Below are positions 55,101-64,000 of a stretch of 64,000 nt of DNA, piece after piece. Source of the stretch: Opitutaceae bacterium (GTDB lineage Bacteria > Verrucomicrobiota > Verrucomicrobiia > Opitutales > Opitutaceae); assembly GCA_028688225.1 (NCBI GenBank), contig JAQTYQ010000003.1, positions 1 to 64,000 on the forward strand, written 5' to 3'. The notes beneath the pieces were generated by a model. The model saw only the letters and a program-made list of their open reading frames with translations. It was not told where the DNA came from and ran no database searches. How positions within the stretch are numbered: the stretch's first letter is position 1; every line of letters starts with the position of its first letter. Position numbers and translations under genes: made by a program.

Positions 55101-56748
55101 GACCCGTCTCACCACGGCCGGCGTAGGGCTCATCTCGCCGCCGCCGCACCATGACATCTATTCCATCGAAGACTTGGCCGAGCTCATCCATGATCTCAAG
55201 AACGCCAACCGTCAGGCCCGCATCAGTGTCAAGCTCGTGGCGGAGGTCGGCGTGGGCACGATCGCCGCCGGCGTCGCCAAGGCGCATGCCGATGTTGTCC
55301 TGATTTCCGGCCATGACGGCGGCACGGGCGCCTCGCCGTTGACTTCGATCAAGCACGCGGGCCTGCCGTGGGAGCTCGGCCTTGCCGAGGCCCATCAGAC
55401 CCTCGTGCTCAACAATCTCCGCGACCGCATCGCGGTGGAAACCGACGGCCAGCTGAAGACGGGCCGCGATATCGCGATCGCCGCCTTGCTGGGTGCCGAG
55501 GAATTCGGCTTCGCCACTGCTCCGTTGGTCGCGTCGGGCTGCATCATGATGCGGGTCTGTCATCTCAACACCTGTCCGGCAGGCGTGGCCACGCAGGATC
55601 CCCGGCTGCGGGCGAAGTTCGCCGGCCGGCCGGAATACGTCATCAACTTCATGCGTTTTGTGGCGGAGGAATTGCGCGAGATCATGGCGCAGCTCGGATT
55701 CCGCACATTGGAGGAGATGGTCGGTCGGGTCGAATATCTCGAACCCCGGAAGGCCATCGACCACTGGAAGACCAAGGGCCTCGACTTCAGCAACATCCTG
55801 TACCAGCCCGACGTCGCTTCCGACGTTGGCCGTTTCTGTCAGATCAAGCAGGATCACGGTCTGGAGAAGTCGCTCGACCTCACCGTGCTGCTCGAACTCT
55901 GCCGGCCGGCGATCGAGCGCGGCGAGACCGTTGTGGCCGAAATGCCGATCCGGAATATCCATCGCGTCGTTGGTACTATTACCGGCAGCGAGATCACAAA
56001 AAAGTGGGGAGCCAAAGGCCTGCCCGAGGACACCATTCGCATCCACTTTAGAGGTTCGGCCGGCCAGAGCTTCGCCGCTTTTATGCCGAAGGGTATGACT
56101 TTCACCCTCGAAGGTGATGCCAACGATTATCTTGGTAAGGGCCTTTCCGGCGGCAAGATTATCGTCTATCCGCCGGCGGGCAGCACCTTCACCCCGGAGA
56201 GCAACATCATCGTCGGCAACGTGGCCTTCTACGGCGCCACGAGCGGCGAGGCCTATATCCGCGGCATGGCGGGCGAGCGCTTCTGCGTCCGCAACAGCGG
56301 CATCAGCGCGGTCGTCGAATCCGTGGGCGACCACGGCTGCGAATACATGACCGGCGGTCGCGTCGTCGTGCTCGGCCCCACGGGCCGCAATTTCGCCGCG
56401 GGTATGTCCGGTGGCATCGCCTATGTGCTGGATGAAACGGGCGACTTTGCGCGCAACGTCAATCTGCAGATGGTCGATCTGGGCAAGGTGACAGATCTGG
56501 CGGAAGTGGCCGAGATCCGCGGCATGATCGAGAAGCACCTCGCCTATACGAATAGCCTCCGCGCCCAGCAGGTGCTGGAGGCGTGGGAGCAGATGCTGCC
56601 CCGTTTTATGAAGATCATGCCCAAGGATTACCAGCGGATGCTCGCGTGCATCCAGCGGGCTCACGAGCAGGGCCTGACCGGCGACGAGGCCGTCATGGTC
56701 GCTTTCGAAGAGAATGCCTGCGATCTTTCGCGTGTCGGCGGCAATTAA
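52114..56748 (+). CDS. gltB: Glutamate synthase large subunit
   Basis: Transfers glutamine amide nitrogen to 2-oxoglutarate, making two glutamates. 1544 residues in normal order. A short propeptide ends before the catalytic Cys34 ([14 protein letters not shown]) of the type II amidotransferase. A central domain is followed by the FMN/synthase domain ([35 protein letters not shown]) and the 3Fe-4S site [19 protein letters not shown]. The C-terminal GXGXG beta-helix contains repeated GG motifs. A weak -35-like TTGACC sits about 40 bp upstream. gltD follows after 43 bp. Confidence 0.98.
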   Translation: MNKRSDSTGASRPRWPGLPPKQGLYDPWFEHDACGVGFVVDMKGRQSHQILQQALQVLKNLDHRGASGSEPNTGDGAGVLLQMPHTFLRGVCKKARIMLPDSAEYGSGLVFLPRNPTHRRRLEERFEQIVQSEGQSFLGWRTVPTNSSSLGDTARSCEPFIRQIFIGRNKQLTDDLAFERKLYVIRKRAYNEIRVAGLDGGEYWYLPSLSYKTIIYKGMLLTEQLPEYFPDLRDPAMETALALVHSRFSTNTFPSWERAHPYRYMAHNGEINTLRGNINWMHARGALFESDLFGDDMGKVHPIIDPNGSDSAMFDNTLELLVLAGRSLPHAMMMMIPEPWSKHETMDDARKAFYQYHSCLMEPWDGPASIAFTDGKKIGAVLDRNGLRPSRYYVTKDDRVIMASEVGVLDVPADQVAQKGRLQPGRMFLIDTEEGRIVSDEEIKGKIATERPYRLWLNEQLVHLDDLPAAPAIPEPNSRTLLQRQIAFGYTFEDQRIILTPMARDGVEPIGSMGNDAALAVLSNKPRLLYDYFKELFAQVTNPPIDCIREELIISAETRIGSEGNLLNPQPSACRRVELEWPILTNEEFAKLRRLDLPGFKVGVLPVLFRVTRGEKGLSKSLEELCVMARRMIEEEEINVIILSDRGVNQDYAPVPALLAVAGLHHYLIREGLRTRISMLLETAEAREVHHFSLLIGYGCSAINPYLAFETVDEMIHDGLLPNVDHKTACKNIVKAASKGVIKVMSKMGISSIQSYRGAQVFEAVGLRQDVVDKYFTWTPSRIGGIGLDVIAQEVLARHHQAFPQRLINGSVLPVGGQYQWRDDGEVHLFNPETIHRLQKAVRTGSYTVFKDYAKLINNQAKDLCTLRGLLDFKPSEPIPIEEVEPVESIMKRFKTGAMSYGSISKEAHENMAIAMNRIGGKSNTGEGGEDPVRYEPLPNGDSKNSAIKQVASGRFGVTSEYLVNARELQIKMAQGAKPGEGGQLPGTKVYPWIAKTRLTTAGVGLISPPPHHDIYSIEDLAELIHDLKNANRQARISVKLVAEVGVGTIAAGVAKAHADVVLISGHDGGTGASPLTSIKHAGLPWELGLAEAHQTLVLNNLRDRIAVETDGQLKTGRDIAIAALLGAEEFGFATAPLVASGCIMMRVCHLNTCPAGVATQDPRLRAKFAGRPEYVINFMRFVAEELREIMAQLGFRTLEEMVGRVEYLEPRKAIDHWKTKGLDFSNILYQPDVASDVGRFCQIKQDHGLEKSLDLTVLLELCRPAIERGETVVAEMPIRNIHRVVGTITGSEITKKWGAKGLPEDTIRIHFRGSAGQSFAAFMPKGMTFTLEGDANDYLGKGLSGGKIIVYPPAGSTFTPESNIIVGNVAFYGATSGEAYIRGMAGERFCVRNSGISAVVESVGDHGCEYMTGGRVVVLGPTGRNFAAGMSGGIAYVLDETGDFARNVNLQMVDLGKVTDLAEVAEIRGMIEKHLAYTNSLRAQQVLEAWEQMLPRFMKIMPKDYQRMLACIQRAHEQGLTGDEAVMVAFEENACDLSRVGGN

Positions 56749-56791
56749 TTCCACCGTAATTCATCACCTGACACCGGACCAAAAAAAAACG

Positions 56792-58276
56792 ATGGGCAAA
56801 CCAACTGGATTCATCGAGTATCTGCGGGAACTGCCCGTGGACCGTCTGCCGCTGGAGCGGGTACGAGACTGGAAGGAGTTTCATCCCCACACGGAGGAGA
56901 GAAAACTGCACAACCAAGGCGCGCGCTGCATGGATTGCGGTGTGCCCTTCTGCCATACGGGCAAGCTCATCAGCGGCATGGCCTCGGGCTGTCCGATCCA
57001 CAATCTGATTCCCGAGTGGAACGACCTTGTCTATCGCGGCCTCTGGCGCAAGGCGCTGGAACGTCTACACAAGACGAACAACTTTCCGGAATTCACCGGG
57101 CGCGTATGTCCAGCACCCTGCGAGGGCTCCTGCGTACTCGGCATTACCAATCCGCCGGTCACGATCAAGAACATCGAATGCAGCGTCATCGACAGGGGAT
57201 GGGACGAAGGCTGGGTGGTTGCGGAGGCTCCACGAGCGCGTACCGGCAAGAAGGTTGCCGTCATCGGTTCCGGCCCGGCGGGCCTAGCGGCCGCGGCGCA
57301 GCTCAATCGCGCCGGTCACTGGGTAACCGTCTTTGAACGTGCCGACCGTCCTGGCGGTCTGCTCATGTACGGAATTCCGAACATGAAGCTCGACAAGCAG
57401 GAGGTTCTTCTGCGCCGTCTCAACCTCCTGGAGCAGGAAGGCATCAAGTTCATCTGCAACGCCCATGTCGGGGAGAACGTCGAGCCGCAGATCTTCCTCA
57501 AGGAATACGATGCCACGGTCATCTGCACCGGGGCCACGCAGCCGCGCGATCTTCCCGTTGAGGGGCGCAACCTTGCCAGTGTGCACTTTGCGCTGGAGTA
57601 CCTTACCGCCAACACCAAGGCCGTGCTGGCCGGCGATCCCGACACAAGCCCCATCCACGCCCGCGGCAAGGACGTGATTGTCATTGGTGGTGGCGACACT
57701 GGCACCGACTGCGTCGGCTCGGCCATGCGCCAGGGCTGTCGAAATGTGGTGCAAATCGAGATCTTGCCTAAGCCGCCAATGGAGCGTCAGCCCGATAATC
57801 CCTGGCCCGAGTGGCCCAAGGTCTACCGCATGGACTATGGTCAGGAAGAGGCCGCCGCCCGGTTCGGCTCGGATCCACGCATTTATCTCACCACCGTGAA
57901 AAAATACGTTGGCGACAGCGGGGGCCGGGTAAAGGAACTCGTGACCGTCCAGATCAAGTGGGACAAAAACGAGAAGGGCCAGTTTGTGCCCAAGGAGCAG
58001 CCGGGCACCGAGAGAACCATCCCCGCCCAGCTCGTGCTGCTGGCGATGGGCTTCCTCGGGCCGGAACAGGCGCTGCTCAAGGAGCTCGGCATTGAGTGCG
58101 ACCAGCGCAGCAATATCAAGGCCGAGCACGAAAAGTATACGACCAACCTCAGGGGCGTGTTCGCCGCCGGCGATTGCCGCCGCGGGCAAAGCCTGGTGGT
58201 GTGGGCCATCAACGAGGGCCGCGGCGCCGCGCGGGAATGCGACCGCTATCTGATGGGTTCGACCGACCTGCCATAG
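56792..58276 (+). CDS. gltD: Glutamate synthase small subunit
   Basis: NAD(P)H-oxidising subunit delivering electrons to GltB. ATG 56792 ([14 protein letters not shown]) gives 494 residues; the upstream in-frame part overlaps gltB and was rejected. Two 4Fe-4S clusters are bound by [21 protein letters not shown] and [13 protein letters not shown]. The FAD motif [16 protein letters not shown] and NADPH motif [16 protein letters not shown] are intact. With gltB and the nearby gdhA it covers both ammonia assimilation routes. Confidence 0.97.
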   Translation: MGKPTGFIEYLRELPVDRLPLERVRDWKEFHPHTEERKLHNQGARCMDCGVPFCHTGKLISGMASGCPIHNLIPEWNDLVYRGLWRKALERLHKTNNFPEFTGRVCPAPCEGSCVLGITNPPVTIKNIECSVIDRGWDEGWVVAEAPRARTGKKVAVIGSGPAGLAAAAQLNRAGHWVTVFERADRPGGLLMYGIPNMKLDKQEVLLRRLNLLEQEGIKFICNAHVGENVEPQIFLKEYDATVICTGATQPRDLPVEGRNLASVHFALEYLTANTKAVLAGDPDTSPIHARGKDVIVIGGGDTGTDCVGSAMRQGCRNVVQIEILPKPPMERQPDNPWPEWPKVYRMDYGQEEAAARFGSDPRIYLTTVKKYVGDSGGRVKELVTVQIKWDKNEKGQFVPKEQPGTERTIPAQLVLLAMGFLGPEQALLKELGIECDQRSNIKAEHEKYTTNLRGVFAAGDCRRGQSLVVWAINEGRGAARECDRYLMGSTDLP

Positions 58277-58283
58277 TAGTACT

Positions 58284-58317
58284 CCGGGCGGGTGCGCCGT
58301 TCGGCCGCGCCCGCCGG
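58284..58317. terminator. GC-rich hairpin between convergent gltD and the PEP-synthase-like gene
   Basis: A long imperfect stem of CCGGGCGGGTGCG against CGCGCCCGCCGG around a GTTC loop. No T-run follows, so it is a possible bidirectional terminator or a repeat element. Confidence 0.45.
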
Positions 58318-58328
58318 TATGTGGCCGG

Positions 58329-60890
58329 CTACTCCGTCCGGAAAACAATCGCCTCTTGGGCGGTGGCGTCGGCGCGCAGCCAGACGCGCCCGCCCGTGGC
58401 GTCACAGTCGATCACCCGGACGACCCCGGCGAAATTACCGGCGGTGGCGTCCAGTTCGAGCAGCCGGCTCGGTGCGCGTTGGAACCACTCCGTGTCGAGC
58501 TGGTTGCCGCTCTTCTTCGGGAAATAGGCCACATAGAGCATGTCGTGCTCGACCAGGTCATTGAAGAAATGCGTGCCGAGCGAGACATCAGGGATGAGTC
58601 GTTCGTGCATGGCGACGACCTCGCAGACGACCGAGGCCCGGCTGATTTCCGCGAACGAAACCGGGATCCCCAGCGAAGGACTGTGGGTGCCCCAGCGGCC
58701 CGGGCCGATGAGCATGAAGCCGCGCTCGGTGGGTGGATGCTGCTGATTGAGGCGACCGATCAGCCGTGCCACCGCGTAGCGATCCCGCTCGGAAAGTCCG
58801 GCGTAGGCCTCCGTCACGATGTAGATGATGCGGCTGAGCCGCTGTTCCCGGCTGACACCGATCACCGCCCCGTGCGCCGTCAACAGCCGGGTCTGCTCGC
58901 CTTGGGCGGTCAGGGTCATGCCGCCGGTCTCGCGCCGGAACTGGAAAGTGCGGCATTGCAGCAGGTGGATCCGGTAGGAGCCGTCGGCCAGAAAGTTGAC
59001 CGTGAACTCGATGTCCACCGGATGCTCGTACGCTTCCTCGAGCAAGGCCAGCATGCGCCGCAGATCCGCGGCCACCGGCGTTTCGGTCAGCAGGCGGTCG
59101 AACGTGATCCAGGGGTATCTCTCGGCGGTGTAGGAAAGGTAGGGATCGAGGGAGAACTCGGGCGTCTCGCTGATGACCTCGGGAAAAGGCAGCGAGACGA
59201 ATCCGCCCTTGCGCAAGTCCAGGCAGTCCATCCGCCGCTGGCAGTGTTCCCGCGCATCCTCGAAGTTCGCCTCGGGCCGGCGGGTGGGCGCGTTGAGCGC
59301 CACCAGCCGGGTGTAGTCGTCATCGCAGCGGTCCACGGCCCGCGTGCCGAGGCCGAAGACGAGTCGCACCACGCCGGCGCGGGGATCGATGTCCGGATGC
59401 CAGACATACGGATTGTAGGACAGGCCGACCCCGGCCGCCTGCGGGTAGTAGTATCGGCCCTGAGGTGCACCCGACACGCGCATGACGAGGAGGGCCATGC
59501 GCTCTTCACTCTCGAGCAGTCCGCGGCGCTTGCGATAGAGCAGGGTGTCTTCGTCGAGAACGCTGGCGTAGACGCGGCGCACGGCATCGAGCAACGCGGC
59601 CATGCGTTTCTCGCGCGAGCCGCGGTTGACGACAAACACACTTTCATATTTCCCGGAGAAGGCGTTGCCCCGGGCGTCTTCGAGAATCGAACTGGAGCGC
59701 ACGATGTACGGCGACTCGCCAAAATAATCGAGCATGCCCTGGAATTGTTCGAGGATGCCATCGGGAAAGAGTCCGTTCAGGATCAGCCGCCGCCCTTCCG
59801 CCAGCCCCTGGAGGAACGTCTCGGGATTCTTTTGCTGCTCGCGCAGCCACCAGGCGCCGTTTTGCACCAGGAAGGAGATGAACACCTCGGCACCCACGAA
59901 GAACGAGTCGTGCGCCTCAAGGCGGGACGCCAGTTCCGGATCGCGTTCGCGCAGGATGGCGCGGGCCACAAGCATGCCGAGCGTTTTGCCTCCGACGGAG
60001 CCGATCCCGATCATGCGGTCGCGGATGGCGAGAAAATCCTCCAGCGTAAGGAATCGCTCAACCAGCGGCGCAATGCCCGAGCGGTGCACGCGCAGAGCCC
60101 AGCGCACCCGGCGGAGCATCTTCTCGTAGCGCTCCGGCGGGCAGCGGTTCTCCCGGCATTCCTGCGCCACGGTTTGCGCCTCCTGAAACAGCCGCCGCCA
60201 ATAGCCGATCCGGCGGTCGCTCTGCAGCCGGGGCCATTGGGTGCGCGAGAGAATCTGGGCCAGCACCGCGCTGTCTTTCACGGGCAGGAAGGTGTCGCCA
60301 CGGCGGACGTGGATGGCGTTCATTGCGTCGCGCGAGCGGTGCTGCACCTTGAGGGGGCGCAGATAGAGCCCGCCATCAAAACGGAAGACATCGAGCATGA
60401 ATTGCGTCGTGGCCCGGATCGGCTCGAGCGCATAGAGCGAATGGCGGTCGCGATAAAGGCCGAAATAGGTCACCGTCTCGAGGTCCAGGAGCCGCGGACA
60501 GGTGAGCATGAAAAAATTACCCAGGCTTTGGTCGGATCCCCATGCGTCCGCCAGGGGGGAGAGACAGTCAAAGATGTAGATGACCCCGCGGCCGGCCTTC
60601 TCGATGACTGCATGGACATTACGGACAAAACTCTCAAACCCGCAGGTCGGATCGAATTGGCAGGTCTCCGCACCCGCTGATTCCCCGAGCAACGGTGGGT
60701 GGTTGGCGAACCGGAAATAGATCAAGTGCCGGCCCGCCGCCTTGGCCGCCGCGGCGTAGGGGACGACCAGTTCCTGATACTCGGCGATCGCTTCAACCTC
60801 CCAGACGATGTTGTCGCCGGGTTCGATGCCATGCAGAACGCGATCCAAGCCGGGAAGGCCGGTGGTGAAGGTGGCAGGGGAGGTGGGCAT
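58329..60890 (-). CDS. KaiC/RecA-like plus PEP/pyruvate-binding domain fusion protein
   Basis: An 853-residue two-part protein. The first about 250 residues resemble KaiC/RecA (TTGLPGLDRVLHGIEPGDNI, Walker-B-like GVIYIFDCLSPL), but the P-loop GxxGxGKT is replaced by WEVEAIAEYQEL, so ATP binding there is unlikely. The rest matches the PEP-synthase/PPDK nucleotide-grasp domain (GSVGGKTLGMLVARAIL, YIVRSSSILEDARGNAFSGK). The phosphohistidine swivel domain and PEP TIM-barrel are absent, so it cannot do the complete reaction. ATG 60890 was preferred over GTG 60917. It lies 113 bp downstream of gdhA, on the same strand. Role unknown. Confidence 0.8.
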   Translation of the reverse strand: MPTSPATFTTGLPGLDRVLHGIEPGDNIVWEVEAIAEYQELVVPYAAAAKAAGRHLIYFRFANHPPLLGESAGAETCQFDPTCGFESFVRNVHAVIEKAGRGVIYIFDCLSPLADAWGSDQSLGNFFMLTCPRLLDLETVTYFGLYRDRHSLYALEPIRATTQFMLDVFRFDGGLYLRPLKVQHRSRDAMNAIHVRRGDTFLPVKDSAVLAQILSRTQWPRLQSDRRIGYWRRLFQEAQTVAQECRENRCPPERYEKMLRRVRWALRVHRSGIAPLVERFLTLEDFLAIRDRMIGIGSVGGKTLGMLVARAILRERDPELASRLEAHDSFFVGAEVFISFLVQNGAWWLREQQKNPETFLQGLAEGRRLILNGLFPDGILEQFQGMLDYFGESPYIVRSSSILEDARGNAFSGKYESVFVVNRGSREKRMAALLDAVRRVYASVLDEDTLLYRKRRGLLESEERMALLVMRVSGAPQGRYYYPQAAGVGLSYNPYVWHPDIDPRAGVVRLVFGLGTRAVDRCDDDYTRLVALNAPTRRPEANFEDAREHCQRRMDCLDLRKGGFVSLPFPEVISETPEFSLDPYLSYTAERYPWITFDRLLTETPVAADLRRMLALLEEAYEHPVDIEFTVNFLADGSYRIHLLQCRTFQFRRETGGMTLTAQGEQTRLLTAHGAVIGVSREQRLSRIIYIVTEAYAGLSERDRYAVARLIGRLNQQHPPTERGFMLIGPGRWGTHSPSLGIPVSFAEISRASVVCEVVAMHERLIPDVSLGTHFFNDLVEHDMLYVAYFPKKSGNQLDTEWFQRAPSRLLELDATAGNFAGVVRVIDCDATGGRVWLRADATAQEAIVFRTE

Positions 60891-61003
60891 GACGGGGGAA
60901 TCAGAACTGCCGGCCACCCTGCAGCATGGGCGGCCGGCATGACGCCTGCACTATCAAAAAAGGCCGGTGCGCCGGAAGAGCGGGCCACCGGCCAGAAGAA
61001 CCG

Positions 61004-62488
<1,485 letters not shown>

Positions 62489-62571
62489 TCAAGTTCCATC
62501 CCAGTTAGTAACTATGGGCTGAAATATGAAAAGGATTCATAATGACGCGCCGCCGGCTCCAGCGCGGCGGA

Positions 62572-64000
62572 TCAGACGTAATCCCGATAGGCCGGCACGA
62601 ACATGCGGGAACGGATGTCGGCTTCGAGGTCGGCCGGGTAGGGCCGGCGGGCCAGACCAGCGTGATAGGCTTCGTCGGCGACAGCCGTGGCGATCTTGAC
62701 GGAAACTTCGCGGATCTTCGACAGGGCCGGGTAAACCCGTCCGAGCACAAGATCTTCGTCAGACACCAGCGCGGCCAGCGCCTTGGCGGCGGTCAGGAAC
62801 ATGCCATCTGTTATTTGGGTGGATTCACAGACCAAGGCGCCCAAGCCGACACCAGGGAAGATGTAAACGTTGTTGCCCTGGCCCGGCACGAAGGTGCGGC
62901 CGCCAAGTGTCACCGGCGGGAACGGGCTTCCACTGGCAACTATCGCGCGACCTTCCGTCCAGAGATAGGCGTCTTCCGCGGTGCACTCCGCTTTGGAGGT
63001 GGGGTTTGACAGGGCGAAGATGATGGGACGCTGATTAAAGGAGGACATCCGGGAGACAATTTCCCGCGTAAAGGCTCGTGCCTGCCCTGAAACCCCAATG
63101 AGCGCCGTGGGACGGAGAGTCTCGACCGCCTCGGCCAGAGTTGCCAGGGGGGGGTGAACGTGCGCATAAGGCGCCTTATGGTCGGCCAGGCGACCCGGGC
63201 GGTTGCGTACGACCAGCCCCTGCGAATCGACAAACCAGCAGTGCTGGCGGGCTTCGGCCTCGCTGAGGCCTTCCTGTTGGACTGCCGCCACAAAGAGATC
63301 GGCGATGCCCGTGCCCGCCTCGCCGGCGCCGAGGAAGAGGAGTTTCTGATCACGCAGGCGACCGCCGACAAGGCGCAAACCGGCGAGAATACCGGCCAGC
63401 GCCACGGAAGCGGTGCCCTGAATGTCGTCATTGAAACTGCAAATTTTGTCGCGGTACTGGCGAAGCAGTCGGAACGCGTTGGTGTTCCCGAAATCCTCCC
63501 ACTGGAGCAGGGCTTTGGGATAGGCTTGCTGGACCGCTTCGACGAATTCCTGGAGGAAGGCATCATATTCCGGACCACGCACGCGTTTCTGATAAAGTCC
63601 GATGTATAGCGGATCCTCGTGCAGCTTGGTGTTGTCGGTGCCGACATCCAAGGTGATGGGAAGGCAATAATAAGGATGCAGCCCCGCACAGGCCGTGTAG
63701 AGCGAGAGCTTGCCGACGGGGATGCCCATGCCCAGCGCGCCCAGATCTCCCAAGCCGAGGATACGTTCGCCATCGGTTACCACAATCATGCGCACGTCTG
63801 GATGCGGCCAGTGGCGAAAAATCTCCGCGATGCGGCCGCGCTCGCGGATGCTGATGAAGATCCCACGCGGCCGGCGAAAGATGGCGCCGTATTCGAGACA
63901 GGCCTGGCCCACCGTCGGTGTATAAATGATGGGGATCATCTCCTCCGCGTGTTCCTGCACCAGCTTGTAGAACAGAGTCTCGTTGCGATTTTGCAGGGTG
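62572..64000 (-). CDS. NAD(P)-dependent malic enzyme, 5' end beyond the window
   Basis: Oxidative decarboxylation of malate to pyruvate. The frame is open from 64000 to the stop at 62572. The visible N-terminal part reads LQNRNETLFYKLVQEHAEEM and IPIIYTPTVGQACLEYG, which continues the family sequence, so the start is off the right edge. Catalytic and metal motifs WEDFGNTNAFRLL and FNDDIQGTASVALAGILA and the cofactor site LLFLGAGEAGTGIADL are present. Cofactor preference is not certain; the large eukaryote-like (SfcA) type is the best match. Gap to gdhA is 227 bp with no visible gene. Confidence 0.95.
   Translation of the reverse strand, partial: TLQNRNETLFYKLVQEHAEEMIPIIYTPTVGQACLEYGAIFRRPRGIFISIRERGRIAEIFRHWPHPDVRMIVVTDGERILGLGDLGALGMGIPVGKLSLYTACAGLHPYYCLPITLDVGTDNTKLHEDPLYIGLYQKRVRGPEYDAFLQEFVEAVQQAYPKALLQWEDFGNTNAFRLLRQYRDKICSFNDDIQGTASVALAGILAGLRLVGGRLRDQKLLFLGAGEAGTGIADLFVAAVQQEGLSEAEARQHCWFVDSQGLVVRNRPGRLADHKAPYAHVHPPLATLAEAVETLRPTALIGVSGQARAFTREIVSRMSSFNQRPIIFALSNPTSKAECTAEDAYLWTEGRAIVASGSPFPPVTLGGRTFVPGQGNNVYIFPGVGLGALVCESTQITDGMFLTAAKALAALVSDEDLVLGRVYPALSKIREVSVKIATAVADEAYHAGLARRPYPADLEADIRSRMFVPAYRDYV

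Noticed and set aside
54721-56754. 677-codon open frame antisense to gltB
   Set aside because: It mirrors the conserved gltB coding sequence in high-GC DNA, its translation is Arg/His/Ala-rich without motifs, and gltB is certain.
58356-60680. 774-codon open frame antisense to the PEP-synthase-like gene
   Set aside because: Shadow frame; only the minus-strand protein has recognisable domains.

Overview
The window looks like a chromosomal segment of a GC-rich Verrucomicrobiota bacterium, most probably an Opitutaceae-type organism. That placement is an inference from GC content, gene content and the many families of short intergenic repeats; no rRNA marker is present. Almost all of it is housekeeping sequence with short accessory or decayed patches at about 15.6-17.6 kb, 24.4-25.4 kb and 36.2-36.6 kb.

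Layout. 0-10 kb: a Fic-family protein lacking two key residues, gmk, miaB, a rhombotarget-like lipoprotein with an apparent frameshift in its signal peptide, a nitroreductase, an AlkD-like protein, a frameshifted SRPBCC gene and rlmN. 10-15 kb: two large divergent proteins, each a multiheme cytochrome c (13 and 11 CxxCH motifs) fused to a membrane cytochrome b, sharing a duplicated two-block promoter; then marC. 15.6-19.7 kb: decayed remnants, an AAA/DUF4143 ATPase, an M20 peptidase and a TSUP permease. 20-25 kb: pdxH, sixA, a lipoate ligase-like gene, rlmD, a SpoU methyltransferase, a nuclease-like orphan and a MazE-like antitoxin remnant. 25-33 kb: an oleC-oleD-like pair, RNase D, an HDAC-like hydrolase, GDPD, queC, queE and exoD. 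33-43 kb: adk, deoA and the complete F1Fo ATP synthase operon atpBEFHAGDC, interrupted between atpD and atpC by a four-helix-bundle gene flanked by inverted repeats. 43-51 kb: trmB, phoR-phoB, mnmG, mnmE, recA and a UDP-glucuronate epimerase-like gene. 51-64 kb: glutaredoxin, gltB-gltD, a KaiC-like/PEP-synthase-like fusion, gdhA and a malic enzyme running off the right edge.

Functional themes: nitrogen assimilation (gltBD, gdhA) beside malic enzyme; respiration (ATP synthase and CbcL-like cytochromes); and many RNA-modification enzymes (miaB, rlmN, rlmD, SpoU, queC/queE, trmB, mnmG/mnmE).

The most unusual feature is that several unrelated families of short palindromic or tandem repeats, which also occur between genes, lie in frame inside conserved enzymes: rlmN, rlmD (up to four places), the SpoU methyltransferase, oleC, oleD and atpG. 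This resembles the Rickettsia palindromic element phenomenon but with several repeat families at once. The second is the duplicated bipartite promoter between the two giant cytochromes.
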